Notes: a model not told the origin generated them from the sequence alone. A stretch of DNA of 64,000 nt from Tridacna crocea (GCA_943736015.1 OX031065.1:24566427-24630426); one strand, 5' to 3'. Positions 10,764 through 22,080 are shown, numbered from the stretch's first letter. Numbers and translations: made by a program.

Positions 10764-12186
10764 AAAAATAAAAAGAGGGACATTGGTCCTAAAGCGCTCA
10801 CCTAAATCAAGACATTTAGGGTAATTACTTGTATGTTTGTCTTGGGAGTTTAACGCCATTTAAAAAACTTAGGTCAAACAAAAAGAAAATTTGTCTCTAC
10901 CAACTATCGAACCCGCAATCTCCAGATCACTAGTCAGATATGCTACCCGCTGAGCTACACTCTAGGTTAAATAAAGCTGAAGAGATCCTGATTTCAATGC
11001 TGTAAAATACATGAGCGCAAGTGACCTACCTTTTAACCCTACGTAACCCTAAGTAACCCGAATTTCAAACTCCTTGAGATTTCAACGAGACAAACATTCT
11101 AACCAAGTGTCAAGCGTATCAGGATGAAAGATGTGGTCTTTAGTTTCTAGACTACACACAAGATTTTTCAAAGTCTTGGCCCAAATTTGACCTAACCCAA
11201 TTCCAAACTTGTCTGGGATATCATCATTGATATTGTGCACATGAGGTTTTTCAAAACTCTATTCCGTTGACCTACTTTCTGACCAACATGACCCATTTTC
11301 GAACAAATCTGAGACATCATTAAAACCACTACAATGAGTGTCGTGCTGAAAATCTGGCCTCTAGGGCGAACAATTTTCCAACGAACTGTCTCAGTGACCT
11401 ACTATTCGCCCCCAAAAGACTAAATTTCACACAAGTAAGAGATAATAACAAGATAAACATTCTAACCAATCTTCAAAAGAATCTGGCTCAAAATGTAACT
11501 TCTAGACTAAAATTGAGTTGTTGTTGTTGCTGTCTTTTTTAAAGATCTGGGCCGGTGACACACTGTTGGGCTAAAAGCGACCTAATTTCATACTTGTCTG
11601 AGATATCATAAGTCAGACATAGTTTCATAGGTAACAAGCTGAAAATATAGCCTTAAAATGCAAAGTCTTTTTAAGATTAGGCCCAGTGATCTACTTTTTA
11701 ACCCAACGTGATCCTGTTTCAATCTTATCCGATACATCATCAAGATAATCACTCTGACTTTATTTCATGAGTATCAAGATGAAAATGTTGGTTCTAGAGT
11801 GCAGGGACATTTTTCTGGGATTTGCCACGGTGACCTACAAATCCAAACTTCAAACTTCTATGAGCCACCATCAACACACACATTTTGACCTAGTTTCATG
11901 AGTATCCGGTTGAAAATGAGGCCTTTACATGAGGTTTTTCTAAGATTAAGTCAAGTAACTGTTTGTTTTCTTTTAATCCCACATGAACCATTTTCAAACT
12001 GGTCCAAGATTTTTTGGAGAAAGTCATTTTAATCAAGTTTTATGAGTATCTGACAGAAAATAAGGCCTCTAGAGTGCACACATGGTGAAACTGACAACCT
12101 AATAAGGCACGACAGGCGACGGACACATCACAATCACAAAAGCTCAGGTGGTATACTTTCTCGTCATGTTAGCTATAGATGAACAA
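10764..12186 (+). mobile_element. Pearl-type element (core type beta) with a SINE inside
   Basis: It starts AAAAGAGGGACATTGG...AGCGCTCACCT and continues as degenerate ~150-bp monomers from about 11040. It ends with an ACGACAGGCGACGGACAC run and AAAAGCTCAGGTGG...TTAGCTA at about 12176. The segment from 11998 on is duplicated at 15489-17190. Confidence 0.6.
10813..10975 (-). repeat. tRNA-derived SINE-like sequence
   Basis: On the - strand it has an A-box (TAGCTCAGCGGGTAGCAT), a B-box (GGGTTCGATAG), and then a tail ending in GGCGTTAAAC, the usual layout of mollusc tRNA-derived SINEs. It is not a functional tRNA: the arms do not pair. Confidence 0.55.
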
Positions 12187-13337
12187 GAGGGCCATTAGCC
12201 CTGAAGAGCGCTCACCTGATACTATAGCTTGATATCAAATGCTCTACGCCATCAAGTTTCTGAGAAGATTTTTTTTTAAAGTTTTATTTCTCTATTTCTG
12301 TGTTTGATTTAATGACCCCCGGGGCTGGGCCAGTTTTGACCCCAAGGGATGACAGACATTATATAAACAAACTTGGTAGAGATCTACTAAGAGATGCTAC
12401 ATACCAAATATCAATGATCTATGCCTTTTAGTTTTTGAGAAGAAGAATATTAAAGTTTTCATTCTATGTTCCTATGTTTGAACTAGTAACCCACCAGGGC
12501 GGGGCCAGTTTCGATCCCTGGGGCATCATTTGAATAAACTTGTTAGAGGTCCACTAGGGAATGCCACAGACCAAATATCAAAGCTCTACGCCTTCAAGTT
12601 TCAGAGGAGAAGATTTTTAAAGTTTTCTTTCTTTATTCCTATGCTCAAACTTGTGACCCCCGGGGCAGGGCCAGTTTTGACCCCAGGGGCATCATTTGAA
12701 CAAACTAGGTAGAGTTCCACTAGGAGATGCCACAGACCAAATATCAAAGCTCTACCCTTTCTAGTTTCAGAGAAGAAGATTTTTAAAGTTTTCCTCCTTT
12801 GTTCCTATGCTCAAACTTGTGACCCACGGAGCGGGACCAGTTTTGACCCTAGATGCATCATTTGAATAAACTTATTAGAAGTCCACTAGGAGATGCTACA
12901 TACCAAACATCAAAGCTCTACGCCTTCAAGTTTCAGCGGAGAAGATTTTAAAGTTTTCCTTCTTTGTTCCTCTGCTAAAACTTGTGACCCGCGGGATGGG
13001 ACAAGTTTCGATCCAGGAACATCATTTAAAAAAGTTAGTAGGGGTCTACTAGGACATGTCATATACCAAATATCAAAGCTCTACGCCTTCTAGTTGCAGA
13101 GAGGAAGATTTTCAAAGATTTTTTGTTGCCATGGCAACCAGAGTTATGGGTGAAATTCAATTGCTTGAACACTTTTGGTAGAGCTTTACCCAAGAAACAT
13201 CCCTGATAAGTTTCATCAAGATTAGCCCAGTAGTTAAGGAGAAAATGTTTAAAGAAATTGTTGACGGACGACGAACGACGGACATAGGGCAATCACAATG
13301 GCTCACCTTTAGCACTTTGTGCTAAGCTGAGCTAATA
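12187..13337 (+). mobile_element. Pearl-type element (core type gamma)
   Basis: 5' end AAGAGGGCCATTAGCCCT...GCGCTCACCTGA. Monomers are about 166 bp with the phrases 'CTTGTGACCCCCGGGGC', 'CAGGGGCATCATTTGAA' and 'CAAAGCTCTACGCCTTC'. An ACGGACGACGAACGACGGAC run precedes the 3' hairpin TTTAGCACTTTGTGCTAAG and the final CTGAGCTAAT. Comparison with the uninterrupted copy near 17186 shows that insertion fell between GATGAACA and AAAAACAACTT, which fixes the ends to within a few bases. Confidence 0.75.
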
Positions 13338-13566
13338 AAAACAACTTCATCTCAATAAAGTTTTCTGAAGACTTTGCCATATCCCTGAGTTTTAAATACT
13401 CTGAGAAAAAAAACAGCATTTGAAAAAAATATGAGAAAAAGGAGAAAATGATGACAACCAATATTTTTTACTTTTTACACAATGCTTTCAAACATAGGGA
13501 AAAAATATTCAAAGAAGAATACAGCCTAATATTTTAGAAAGTATGGTAACAAAATCATATTTGTTA

Positions 13567-13572
13567 TTTATT
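13567..13572 (-). promoter_or_regulatory. Probable polyadenylation signal of the METTL24-like gene
   Basis: AATAAA on the - strand, about 130 bp beyond the stop codon at 13704. The position is plausible for the 3' UTR. A downstream GU-rich element was not tested. Confidence 0.4.
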
Positions 13573-13703
13573 TTCCATTCCATACGCCATTTTTCTCTCC
13601 TTCTAATCCGTTAAAAAGTGAAAAATATGTTGTTGTTTTTTTACATAAACAATGAAAGCGAAACTTAAAAAAGATTACGAAATCTATAGTTTGAATATCA
13701 AAA

Positions 13704-14015
13704 CTAGTAAACTTTCATAAAATGGGATTCATGGCATCCTGTTATGAGTTCTTTTCTTTCATTAACTAGTTTACACATTGTCCATTGGCGGAAATAGTAC
13801 AGTCGAAATCCCATATTGTACATCTTCCGCAGTGCAGCCAGTCTTCTCAAATAATGATCTTTAGTTCTATATGGGAGATTTTTACACGGTCCGAGACAGA
13901 TGTGGAATTCAGCAATAAAGAGTTTCACTCTATCTAATTCACCAGATGCCACGATGTTTGGTAATGCTGCCCATTCTCCTCCTTCAATGTCCATTTTTAG
14001 AATATCCAACGTTCT
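13704..14015 (-). CDS. METTL24-like: METTL24-like methyltransferase, terminal exon
   Basis: The last 103 codons plus stop. A strong acceptor (CCTCTTGATATTTCAG) precedes AGAACGTTG, in phase 0 with the exon at 32928-33051. It begins RTLDILKMDIEGGEWAALP. The LKMDIEGGEW motif is the signature of this class I SAM-dependent methyltransferase family, where the acidic residues lie near the active site. IAEFHICLG follows, as in the family's 'L.IEFH', and then a basic C-terminal part ending ESHFMKVY. Human METTL24 is a poorly characterised, probably secreted or membrane-linked protein, so no substrate is claimed. A truncated duplicate of this exon lies at 17390-17612. Confidence 0.85.
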   Translation of the reverse strand, partial: RTLDILKMDIEGGEWAALPNIVASGELDRVKLFIAEFHICLGPCKNLPYRTKDHYLRRLAALRKMYNMGFRLYYFRQWTMCKLVNERKELITGCHESHFMKVY

Positions 14016-14261
14016 CTGAAATATCAAGAGGTTAAAACCCAAATTTCTAGCAAGAAGGCAAAGTTTTGAAGCTGTAAACCGGTACATTGAAAGTGTTGCG
14101 AGCCAAGCTTTCCACGACCCATGCCAGCTTGCGCACTCTATGCAGGCTCACATGGTTCATACCTTTTTGCTATAGTTTAATTTTCTGCATATCAAAGGAC
14201 CATTGTACCTAGAATAAAGTAAGTTTTTCAGGCAAAAGGTACGAATCCATATTTATAATAT

Positions 14262-15488
14262 GTGACCTGTCTCGCAAAAATGGACCATCTGGAAATTCCG
14301 TGCATCAGTTTGACGAAAACAGATCAACGATAATGCAGATCAATCTGATTTGATAATTAAACACAAAAGTAAAGCAAAGTAGAATGAACACTTTTCATAT
14401 TGAAAAATATCAAAAAAGCGAAAAGTGTGAACCCTGGTCAGACTGTGCAATTCGCACAGTCTGACCAGGGTTTACACTTTTCGCAGTTCTCAGAAGATTC
14501 CTTTATGCGTGATGGGTCACTTACTATAATTTCCAGGTTGATATAATGCATCACGGAGAGCATCTTCTTTGCCAGAAAATTGTCTCCTTTGCAGACCCCA
14601 ATTTAGAAAAGTGGCTCAAATGATAGGATGCAACTTGGGGGAAACATTTTAGCAAAAAAAGACAATACTGAATACCACCATGTTCCATTAAAACATTTGT
14701 GACCAATCACGCGAAAAGGAACCTTCTGGGAACTGCAAAAAATGTCAACTCCGGTCAGACTGCGTGAATTGCGCAGGCTGATCAGGGTTGACACTTTTTG
14801 CTTTAATGCCATTTTCTGTAATCACGAAGTACTCAAGGTGAGCATTCGGTGGAGGTATAATCCCGTTTACTAGTAGCTTTTGTTAACCTCTCCATATATT
14901 TATACAGATGAATTGTAAGACCAATCGATACATGCTTCAAGGTCATGCTTACTATTCCAAACGTTGTTACGGAGAAACTTCACTCCAACATGTTTCGATT
15001 TGAAGGATGCTGTACGTCAAATAGATGAAAACAGATCAACGATAGTGCCGGTCAATTTCAGTTTACAGTCCATAAATAATTGTATAACTAGGTACGATAA
15101 TCACTTTTCATACAGAAAATCCCATTAATTCGCACAGTCTGACCAGGATTGACACGTTTCGCAGTTTCCAGAAGGTCCCTTTTTGCGTAATGGGTCACAA
15201 ATGACTGACAAACGATCTTACCACACGAAGAAATCCCTTGCTTCATAGAAACCCCTTGCTTCATAGTCAAAACAAGTAAAAGCACTTACCTTTGTATTTT
15301 AAAAAAGCACAACCTAAAAGAGGGCTTGAGTGACTCGTCACGCAAAAAGGGACCTTCTGGGAACTCCGAAAAAGTTCAACCCTGGTCAGATTGCGCCAAC
15401 TGCGCAGGCTGACCACGGTTGACACTTTTCGGTTTAATGACATTTTCTGAATGGAAAGTGATCATCGTACCTGGTTATACAATCATTG
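14262..15488. repeat. Four copies of palindromic repeat family B
   Basis: Copies lie at about 14262-14520, 14699-14835, 15015-15195 (reverse orientation) and 15331-15488. The first has the best hairpin: 14418-14484 reads GCGAAAAGTGTGAACCCTGG and returns as its complement around CTGTGCAATTCGCACAG. They fill most of the intron next to the last METTL24-like exon. Confidence 0.65.
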
Positions 15489-15979
15489 GTCCAATATTTT
15501 ATCGAGACAATCATTCTAATCAAGTTATATGAGTATTTGATAGAAAATATGGCCTCTAGAGTGTATATGTTACAGCCAATCTGTGAAATCAGCCATTTCG
15601 TGAAATGGCTGAAACATTTTAGTCAATTCATGAAATGTCTAAACCAGTCAGCCTTTTCATGAAATGGCTGAAATTTATAGCCATTTCATGAAATAGCTGG
15701 AATTCTGATCTCAATATTACACAGATTGTCTGATGGATTTTCAGCCAATCTGTGTAAAAAAATCTAGAGTTTATTTAAATTGGTATATTAATGAACTGTT
15801 TCATTATTTGATTAGAAAACTGATGATGTTGTTGTTTTTGTAATTGATTCCTTTTAGTTTTATTTATTTATTTCTTTATTTAGAAAAATATCATCACATT
15901 TTCGACTGAATCATTGAATATTTTATTCAATGGTTTGTTGAGGAAACATACATTGATAAGTTGTTTGCTTGTTTATTTT

Positions 15980-16207
15980 TTTACTCATTACCAAACGACA
16001 AAAATTTAGGATTGTCCAAATCAAAAGCATTTGCAGACGACAAAATAAAAGTGACTGAAAAATTGAAATTTGTCTTGTGAAGGGTAAAAAACATCGTGGG
16101 AAAAGGAGAAAATAATGGTTACCAGCATTTTCTCCTTTTCCCACAATGTTTTCTAAAGGCTTCTTTCTCAAGGGCGTCAAAAGTAGGGATTGTGTGGTAC
16201 TGGGTTA
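15980..16207. repeat. Palindromic MITE inside the 1.5-kb transposon
   Basis: A full family copy ending TACTGGGTTAA. The central palindrome spans about 16096-16153, with one arm changed to GAGAAAATAATGG, so the hairpin is slightly imperfect. Confidence 0.8.
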
Positions 16208-16482
16208 AATGTTAGTTTGTTTGATTGATTGATTTTCCTATCAAGAATTCTCTAATTAAAGGATAACTTTAATGTAACAGATAAAAAGATTATCTGCAGT
16301 ATGAACTATAAATGTGTGAAAACATCCTAATGTAATTACATGTAGTTACTTACCCAAATTATTGGTTACTTTGATCACTGGTGATGCTATGGAAATTATC
16401 TTTGTGTTATTAATTACCTACATAAATGCTGGATAGAAAACATGAAAAAAGCTGACATGCCGGAATTCAACAATTTTATTCC

Positions 16483-16693
16483 TTAAACACAACCCCGCAT
16501 TTGACCTTTTGCAAAAAAAAGGAAAATGTATTGGAAAAGGAGAAATTGCTTGTAATAAGTGATTTCTCCTTTCCTCACAATGTTTTCTATTTTTATAGCA
16601 CTTGTTTTTCATTTTAAATACAGTATTAACTGTTGTCTGTAATCTCCTTGAATTTGGACCAGTCTAAAATTTTGTTGTCTGGTAATGGGTTAA
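16483..16693. repeat. Second palindromic MITE inside the 1.5-kb transposon
   Basis: From TTAAACACAACCCC to GGTAATGGGTTAA. The centre is of the AAATTGC subtype (GGAGAAATTGCTTGTAATAA), and the right arm reads ATTTGGACCAGTCTAAAATT. Confidence 0.7.
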
Positions 16694-17389
16694 TGCCCAC
16701 CCAATTTGTCATTGACTAGTTTCTTCACTTTTGGCAAATATACATTTTTTTCTTCTGGCAAAGGGTTGAATACTTAAGCCACTTTCAAATTTGTCTTGTC
16801 TGAAGCCAAAATATTGTGAAGCGCTTTTTTTTGTAAAAATCATCCACAATAATAAGACATTCAACAAAATCAATGTATGCATGTAATATGTTCAAAATAA
16901 GTAATACATGTATAGTTTTGAGTTTCAGCCATTTCATGAAATGGCTAGAGCAAATTTCCAGCCATTTCATGAAATGGCTGAAATATTTTAGTCATTTCAT
17001 GAAATGCCTGAATGAATTAGGCATTTCATGAAATGGCTAAAATTTTCAGCCAATTCATGAAATGACTGATTTCACAAATTGGCTGTAACATATACAAGGT
17101 GAAACTGACAAGGCACGACGAGCGACGGACACATCACGATTACAAAACCTCATGTGGAGTAATTTCTGATCTGGTGAGCTAAACATGAACAAAAATAACT
17201 TAATCTGAATAAAGTACCATGAAGCCTTTGCCATATTCCTGAGCTTTAATGAGGAAAAAAAAGACAGCCTTCCAAAACAAAAATTGAGAAAAAGAAGAAA
17301 ATGCTGGCAAACACAGAAAGAGCATAGTCACTGGAAAATACAACCTGATTATTCATAAAATATGATAACGTAAACGGATTTCATAAAAT

Positions 17390-17612
17390 GGGATTCATGG
17401 CACCCTGTAATGAGTTCTTTTCTATCATTAACTAGTTTACACATTGTCCATTGGCGGAAATAGTACAACCGAAATTCCATATTGTACATTTTCCGCAGAA
17501 TATCTTATCAAATAATGATCTTTAGTTCTAATTGGGACATTTTGAGTTTTACACCCTCCAAGACAGACGTGGAATTCAGCACTAAATAGTTTCACTCTAA
17601 TTCACAAGACGC
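17390..17612 (-). pseudogene. Broken duplicate of the METTL24-like terminal exon
   Basis: Nucleotide-level copy of the 3' part of the exon at 13704-14015. The shared phrases, read on the + strand, include GTTTACACATTGTCCATTGG and AATAATGATCTTTAGTTCTA. The copy lacks the 5' part that encodes LKMDIEGGEW and contains small indels that shift the frame. No usable acceptor is seen. The flanking 17175-17390 also matches 13320-13704, so the copy arose as DNA, not by retroposition. Confidence 0.8.
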
Positions 17613-17633
17613 CACCAGCCTCTGAATTAAAAG

Positions 17634-18123
17634 TTGAAAAAAGTTCAAGGAGAGATAGTTTGGCAACAAATCGCAGCAGGGACATGGAAATTGCACATGC
17701 ACAACTTCAATCATAAAGGAATACTGGGTGTATACAAGTTCATTACTGAAAAAAATGTTGGAGTTTTTCTCCGGACATTTGTGTCTGCCGACAGACAGAC
17801 AGCCATGACGATTCCAGTAACTCCCCCCCCCCACACACACACACACTTCGTTGTGGGTGGGGATACATTACCATCTAAATTTTTAAGAGTGCTGAATATT
17901 TCAATGTAATTGACAGAGAATGAGAAGGTTTTGGGAGATTTTGAAGAACGCAGGAAGCATTGTTGAAGTTTACAGAGGACATTTTTTAAAGGATGCATTT
18001 AAGCAAAACATATTGCACCATTTTTTAAAAGAACTATTGAGAAGGCTAACAATGGAGTGCACTGTCAGACTGCCTAATAATAAGACTTCAGAAAATGAGA
18101 ATTTTGAAACAAGGTGGCAATAA
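17634..18123. other. Unassigned stretch with a C/AC microsatellite
   Basis: Contains a C-run followed by (AC)n at about 17823-17846, next to 'CCGACAGACAGACAGCCATGACGATTCC', which looks like the end of a dispersed mollusc repeat. Short frames on both strands (for example 17920-18123 +) resemble no family I know and are probably chance. Confidence 0.35.
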
Positions 18124-18228
18124 TGATCCTTCACGTGAGCCTTTTGACCAAACATGATCCATTTTCAATATCTCCTAAGATTTAATGATAACCATTCTAA
18201 CAAGTATTCATAAGTAATGCAATGGCCA

Positions 18229-18246
18229 ATCCCGGACGAGCCCCCA
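18229..18246 (-). promoter_or_regulatory. Isolated tRNA-Pro primer-binding site
   Basis: On the - strand TGGGGGCTCGTCCGGGAT, identical to the primer site of the Gypsy element at 41790-47943, and including the complement of the non-templated CCA. Because CCA is not encoded in animal tRNA genes, it is a retroelement remnant and not a tRNA gene. No LTR is evident beside it. Confidence 0.6.
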
Positions 18247-18284
18247 TCTTTACAAACATGAAAGTTCCCAACAAATGCAAATAC

Positions 18285-18390
18285 AGACCGCATCTCCCGG
18301 GATTCGAACCCACGCAGACACATATCTTCGTTTTTCGAGATTTAAAAGACCAATGCCATAACCGTTGAGCCAAAGAAACATCTCCCTAAA
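18285..18390 (-). repeat. Type II tRNA-like (Leu/Ser) sequence, probably SINE-derived
   Basis: On the - strand TGGCTCAACGGTTATGGCAT serves as A-box and GGGTTCGAATCCCGGG as B-box, with a long spacer as in Leu/Ser tRNAs. The acceptor stem does not pair, so it is a pseudogene or a SINE head. Confidence 0.45.
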
Positions 18391-18979
18391 GCAGGTGTTA
18401 GGAGTTGTTTTTTAATCGGGGCGAAGCCATGCATATAGGAGTTGTCTCCCGTAAAAGTCATCAATGCCTAATATGATTTGAACATTTTTCTAAGAGCTTG
18501 GAAATAGCATGTCTGAAACTAAGGCCATCAAAATAGGTTTTCTGTCAGAAACAAGTGAATTTCGGAGCTCACACCGAGTCTCAAATTGATGTTTCAGCGA
18601 CGTAAAAATTGTATAGACGGCGAGACCAATACTATCCCTGAAGATTTAATTCAATGCCAAGAAGAAGTAAATATAGGTAGAGCAGTCACTGTTTCTAATT
18701 CTGTAAGTGAAAACATTGAGTCTAGATCAAATAAGGTGTAAGCAAATGAATGATGGCATTGTTTGATTTGTCTCCCGAAAGCGACAGCTGATACTTGCAC
18801 AGCGTGAGTGAAAGAAAGTTGCTGATAGATCACCATAACTAGAGACCCTTTAATGACAACGAGACTAGATGTGGAGTTTGTTGTGCTCGCTTTATAGAAA
18901 AGTGGAGACCTAATCGCAACCTAAGCCTAATCTTGTAGTTCAAAATGATCTTCAAACAATGATTCTTTAGATGAACCAT

Positions 18980-19700
18980 TACATCTTTTCGGTAGACCAT
19001 CCAGGCGGAACAAATATCATACAAAAGTTCAAAGCGTAAAGGGAGATGTTCAACAGTTCTGCAAAACCTGTTATATCTGAGCACCTCGAAAAGTCAGAAA
19101 AACCAAACAAGCACCCTTTGGACAACGTCTTACTAAGGCACCAATGAAGAAAACACCCAAGGGCCTCTTTGTTTCACTCTAGCAGGAAATAAGTATATCA
19201 TTGTGATGACAGATACATTCACAAATTGTACTGAAGCTATTCCCATGCCCAACAAAAAAGCAAGCACTGTTACCAAAAGATTAATTGATATTTGCAGATT
19301 TAGTATACCTTCTGAATCCTACACAGTTTAGGGCAGAACTTAGAATCGAGCCTTAAATCAACCACCCATAAAGAAGCAAAATAGCCTCGAACATGATGAT
19401 TTTTAAGCATGACATAAATTAGCAAGGTTTAGCATTTATGCGAAGCCTAACACATATAACCCGAAGAAGCTTAGCTGCTGTTCTTGATATGGCATGAGAG
19501 TCCATTAGGAAACGATCAAAATTTGAAAGAAAATTTAAAACTATTGTTTTAAGTCGTCATTCAAATGGCCCGGTGAAACATTCTCAGGTATGCACCAAAA
19601 TCTAAAACAAGTGGAAAAGTCACGACCTGACTGAGAAGAAAAAAAATAATCTGACCTATCTAGTGTGTGTCTCTTCATCCACAACACTGACAACTATTCA
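18980..19700 (+). pseudogene. Decayed Gypsy-type integrase region
   Basis: About 19190-19320 reads AGNKYIIVMTDTFTNCTEAI then PMPNKKASTVTKRLI, matching the Gypsy integrase core 'GN.YI.V..D.FTKW.EA.P..N..A.TV...L'; the first catalytic Asp is in MTDTF. Upstream, 18990-19130, a degenerate HHCC zinc-binding region can be followed (DHPGGTNIIQKF). Several stops and frameshifts are present. No LTRs are seen. Confidence 0.65.
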
Positions 19701-20410
19701 TGTAAGGAAAGGTTTTTACTATAGTGGATGATACCGCTAGTCCATACAGTTTAATATAGGTCCCTATGTTTGGGTTTTTCTTTCTGTAATGTTGAGTTGA
19801 TATTGCTTCTGTAAAGCCTCGGTTCTTTTTATATTCCCCAGTTTTTAGGTGGATTTAACCTGTCTGTAGATGTTTCCAAGACACACCAGAGCACGTACAC
19901 ATAGGGAATGTATACCTTTGTATAGTGGGATATACAAAAATTCAGCCCTTTATCCAGACTGATTTGGTAGGGCAAAAACAAGAGCGCTATGTACTGTAAA
20001 AGTCTAATACATTGTACGGAGCAGCATACCTTGCAGTTACTGTGGCCAGCTGTGAAGGTAGCCAGTGATGTATTACCCATATATATATATATGAGCGCGG
20101 ATCTGGGAAAAGGTGCCTTAAGGCGTCGAGTTGTGACGTAGAGATATTGCGGTTCAAAGTTACGTCATCAATTTTGTGATCGTCACATGTTTCTCTAAAA
20201 ATAGTCGATAAGAGTGTACGCGAAAAATCTTGAATTTTGATGTAAAAAAACATCTGTTTCCACTGAAAATTTATTTATTATAAGAAGTTATCGTTTGTTT
20301 GAATGACCAATGTTATTAAATTTCTTTTTGATACGAGTTATTTGCATGTGAAGCCATAAATCTGGAGAGGAAATTTATGTAAACCCACACCTTCCGAGAA
20401 AGACATCGTA

Positions 20411-22080
20411 ATGGAGGTAAGTTTACTCTTATCGATATAGAGCCTAAGTTGCATTTCTGATTTCAAAGATGTTTTCAAAACACAATGTTGCAAACCTAGC
20501 TTTGTTTCCATATCAGTTTATTTTTATTCTCAACCTTAAATGCAGCTTCGTAGGTCTATGGCCGCATCAACAAGTGATCACTACGAAATGCGAAAAAAAG
20601 GTAGTTATTAGAAAACAAATCCCGCAAATGTTGATGTTAGGTAGTTTAAACCCTAATATATGGAAGACGTACCTGCTATTTATGTTTTTCTTGGGAGTCT
20701 GATATAACGTGGGCGATGTTAAGAACTGAATTGTCAAAATAAACTACAAGTACCTTAAACTTTACATCACTAGATGGAGCGTGGGTAGCGCAGTCGGTTA
20801 CACTGCCTTCTGATTTTCATTTTTTAACGTAATGAGATCGGACTGTAAGATCGAGGCGCATCCATTACCAATTACATTTTCTTCTTCTGGTCTCCTTTTT
20901 TTTTTTTCCATGTAAAAATGTTATTTACATTTTTCCCTCGACAACATTTTGTTTGTGGTATTCTGATCCAACCCATTATTTCAACCCTGATGTTTATTTC
21001 TTCCTTCAGGACATAGAGAGGTACTTTGGACGGACACCAATCAACACACCGTTTGGTTCCTAAGATGGCTCATTATCGTGTGCTATTGACAGTTCCGATG
21101 GGGAAGATGACGAAGATCCTTACATCAAGATCAATGGACGGGTTCTACAGTTTATCCAAGAACTAGGTCAATATGATTGTACTGAGGCTTATATTGAGAC
21201 CTAAGTGACCAGGAGCCGAGCAGCGGTAACCCAGTCGGTAGCGTACAGGACCTGAGGACAGGGAGTCGTGAGTTCGACCAACGGCTTGGCCAATTTCTTT
21301 CCGTCTCAAATAATTTTGAAAACGGCGTTAAAAACACTACAATCAATCAATCAATGGGTGACGAAAAAGACGGGAGAAATGGAGATTCAGAGAAAGGTAT
21401 TCCGACTGCCAGTAACAACAGTCAAGAGATCTTAGATCAGGGTCACGATGGAGATTTTTTAATGAAGATGAGGAGTTTGAAGAGAGATGGTGTAAATGTA
21501 ATTGAACTGTCCGTCAAAATTCACAAAGACAGGCATGATCGACCACATATAAAATATGCACGAAATGGAGAAAAATGAAAAAGACGTGTATGTAATGCGA
21601 ACTTTGATGGATTTCGATATAGAAAAACAAACAAAAGGAGAGAAAAGGAAGAGAAATAGGAAGAAGTTTATGTTTTGGGGAAATGCTTGTGTAGGACATT
21701 TTTTTATGGTTGTGTTTGCCATTGGACGAAGGCAACTCAAAAATTTAATGCAGCTGAGCACATGGACAAAAATGGACCAGGTGTGCGAACACATGGAAAC
21801 ACTGGAAAAAGAGTCCACATCCCCATAGTGTTTGAAGACATTAGAGTATCTATTCAGTTCACTGTGAACTATATGCGAACGTGTATGGTCTTCCTCAGCC
21901 AGCTGCACCTCGAACTACTGATAATACTCCACTCATATAATTATCTTCACTGTGAGAAAACCAGAAAGTCAGTGCATAAGAAGTATGTAGATCCCCTCTC
22001 TGAAAATGCACGCTGTATTCAGTACTCCACATCTACAAAGATATGGCGGAGCTGCGTGCCACACACATTCGTGTAGCAAC
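20411..22080 (+). pseudogene. Decayed transposase-like gene of the 28-bp-TIR element
   Basis: A tiny first exon ATGGAG (20411-20416) ends at consensus donor GTAAGT. The acceptor CTTCCTTCAG at 21009 joins it in frame to DIERYFGRTPINTPFGS, interrupted by TAA at 21061, and then an acidic stretch (DSSDGEDDEDPYIKI). After a SINE insertion, 21640-22080 gives FWGNACVGH, then HMDKNGPGVRTHGNTGKRVH, then in another frame YGLPQPAAPRTTDNTPLI, then in a third TKIWRSCVPH. This 'RTHGN.GK...GLP.PAAPR...IW.S..PHI' pattern is one I recall from uncharacterised transposase-like proteins of invertebrates. The superfamily is not assigned. It is dead in this copy. Confidence 0.55.
21211..21356 (+). repeat. tRNA-derived SINE
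   Basis: A-box TAACCCAGTCGGTAGCG, B-box GAGTTCGACC, body ending AACGGCGTTAAAAACACT, and a tail of (AATC)n. It is inserted in the second exon of the transposase-like gene. A weaker tRNA-like head lies at about 20778-20870. Confidence 0.65.

Larger units (their letters stand above)
15569..17089. mobile_element. 1.5-kb transposon with palindrome-array terminal inverted repeats
   Basis: It begins GTTACAGCCAATCTGTGAAA and ends with the complement (TTTCACAAATTGGCTGTAAC). It is flanked by ATAT on both sides (15565-15568 and 17090-17093), so the ends and a 4-bp target duplication are defined. Each terminus carries four to five tandem palindromes with half-site CAGCCATTTCA; the copy at 16959-16980 is perfect. 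The interior is AT-rich, has no ORF that could be a transposase, and contains two TTAA MITEs (15980-16207, 16483-16693). It is non-autonomous and of unassigned superfamily. Confidence 0.8.
15489..17190 (+). mobile_element. Truncated pearl element (type beta), copy split by a transposon
   Basis: 15489-15568 (GGTCCAATATTTTATCG...GGCCTCTAGAGTGTATAT) and 17090-17190 (ATATACAAGGTGAAACTGAC...GGTGAGCTAAACATGAAC) match 11998-12186 of the other pearl element. The two halves flank the element at 15569-17089. This is one end of a local duplication that includes the last exon. Confidence 0.65.

Noticed and set aside
14015-14087. Upstream Met of the 127-codon ORF as the start of the last exon's protein
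   Set aside because: The 24 codons before 14015 are intron sequence with a polypyrimidine tract and AG; splicing in phase with the upstream exon explains the frame better.
17592-17909. ORFs with His-Thr or Val-Cys repeats on both strands
   Set aside because: Caused by the C-run and (AC)n microsatellite; no domain.
21459-21908. 149-codon - strand ORF
   Set aside because: It lies antisense to the transposase-like region, which shows conserved motifs on the + strand; a shadow frame.
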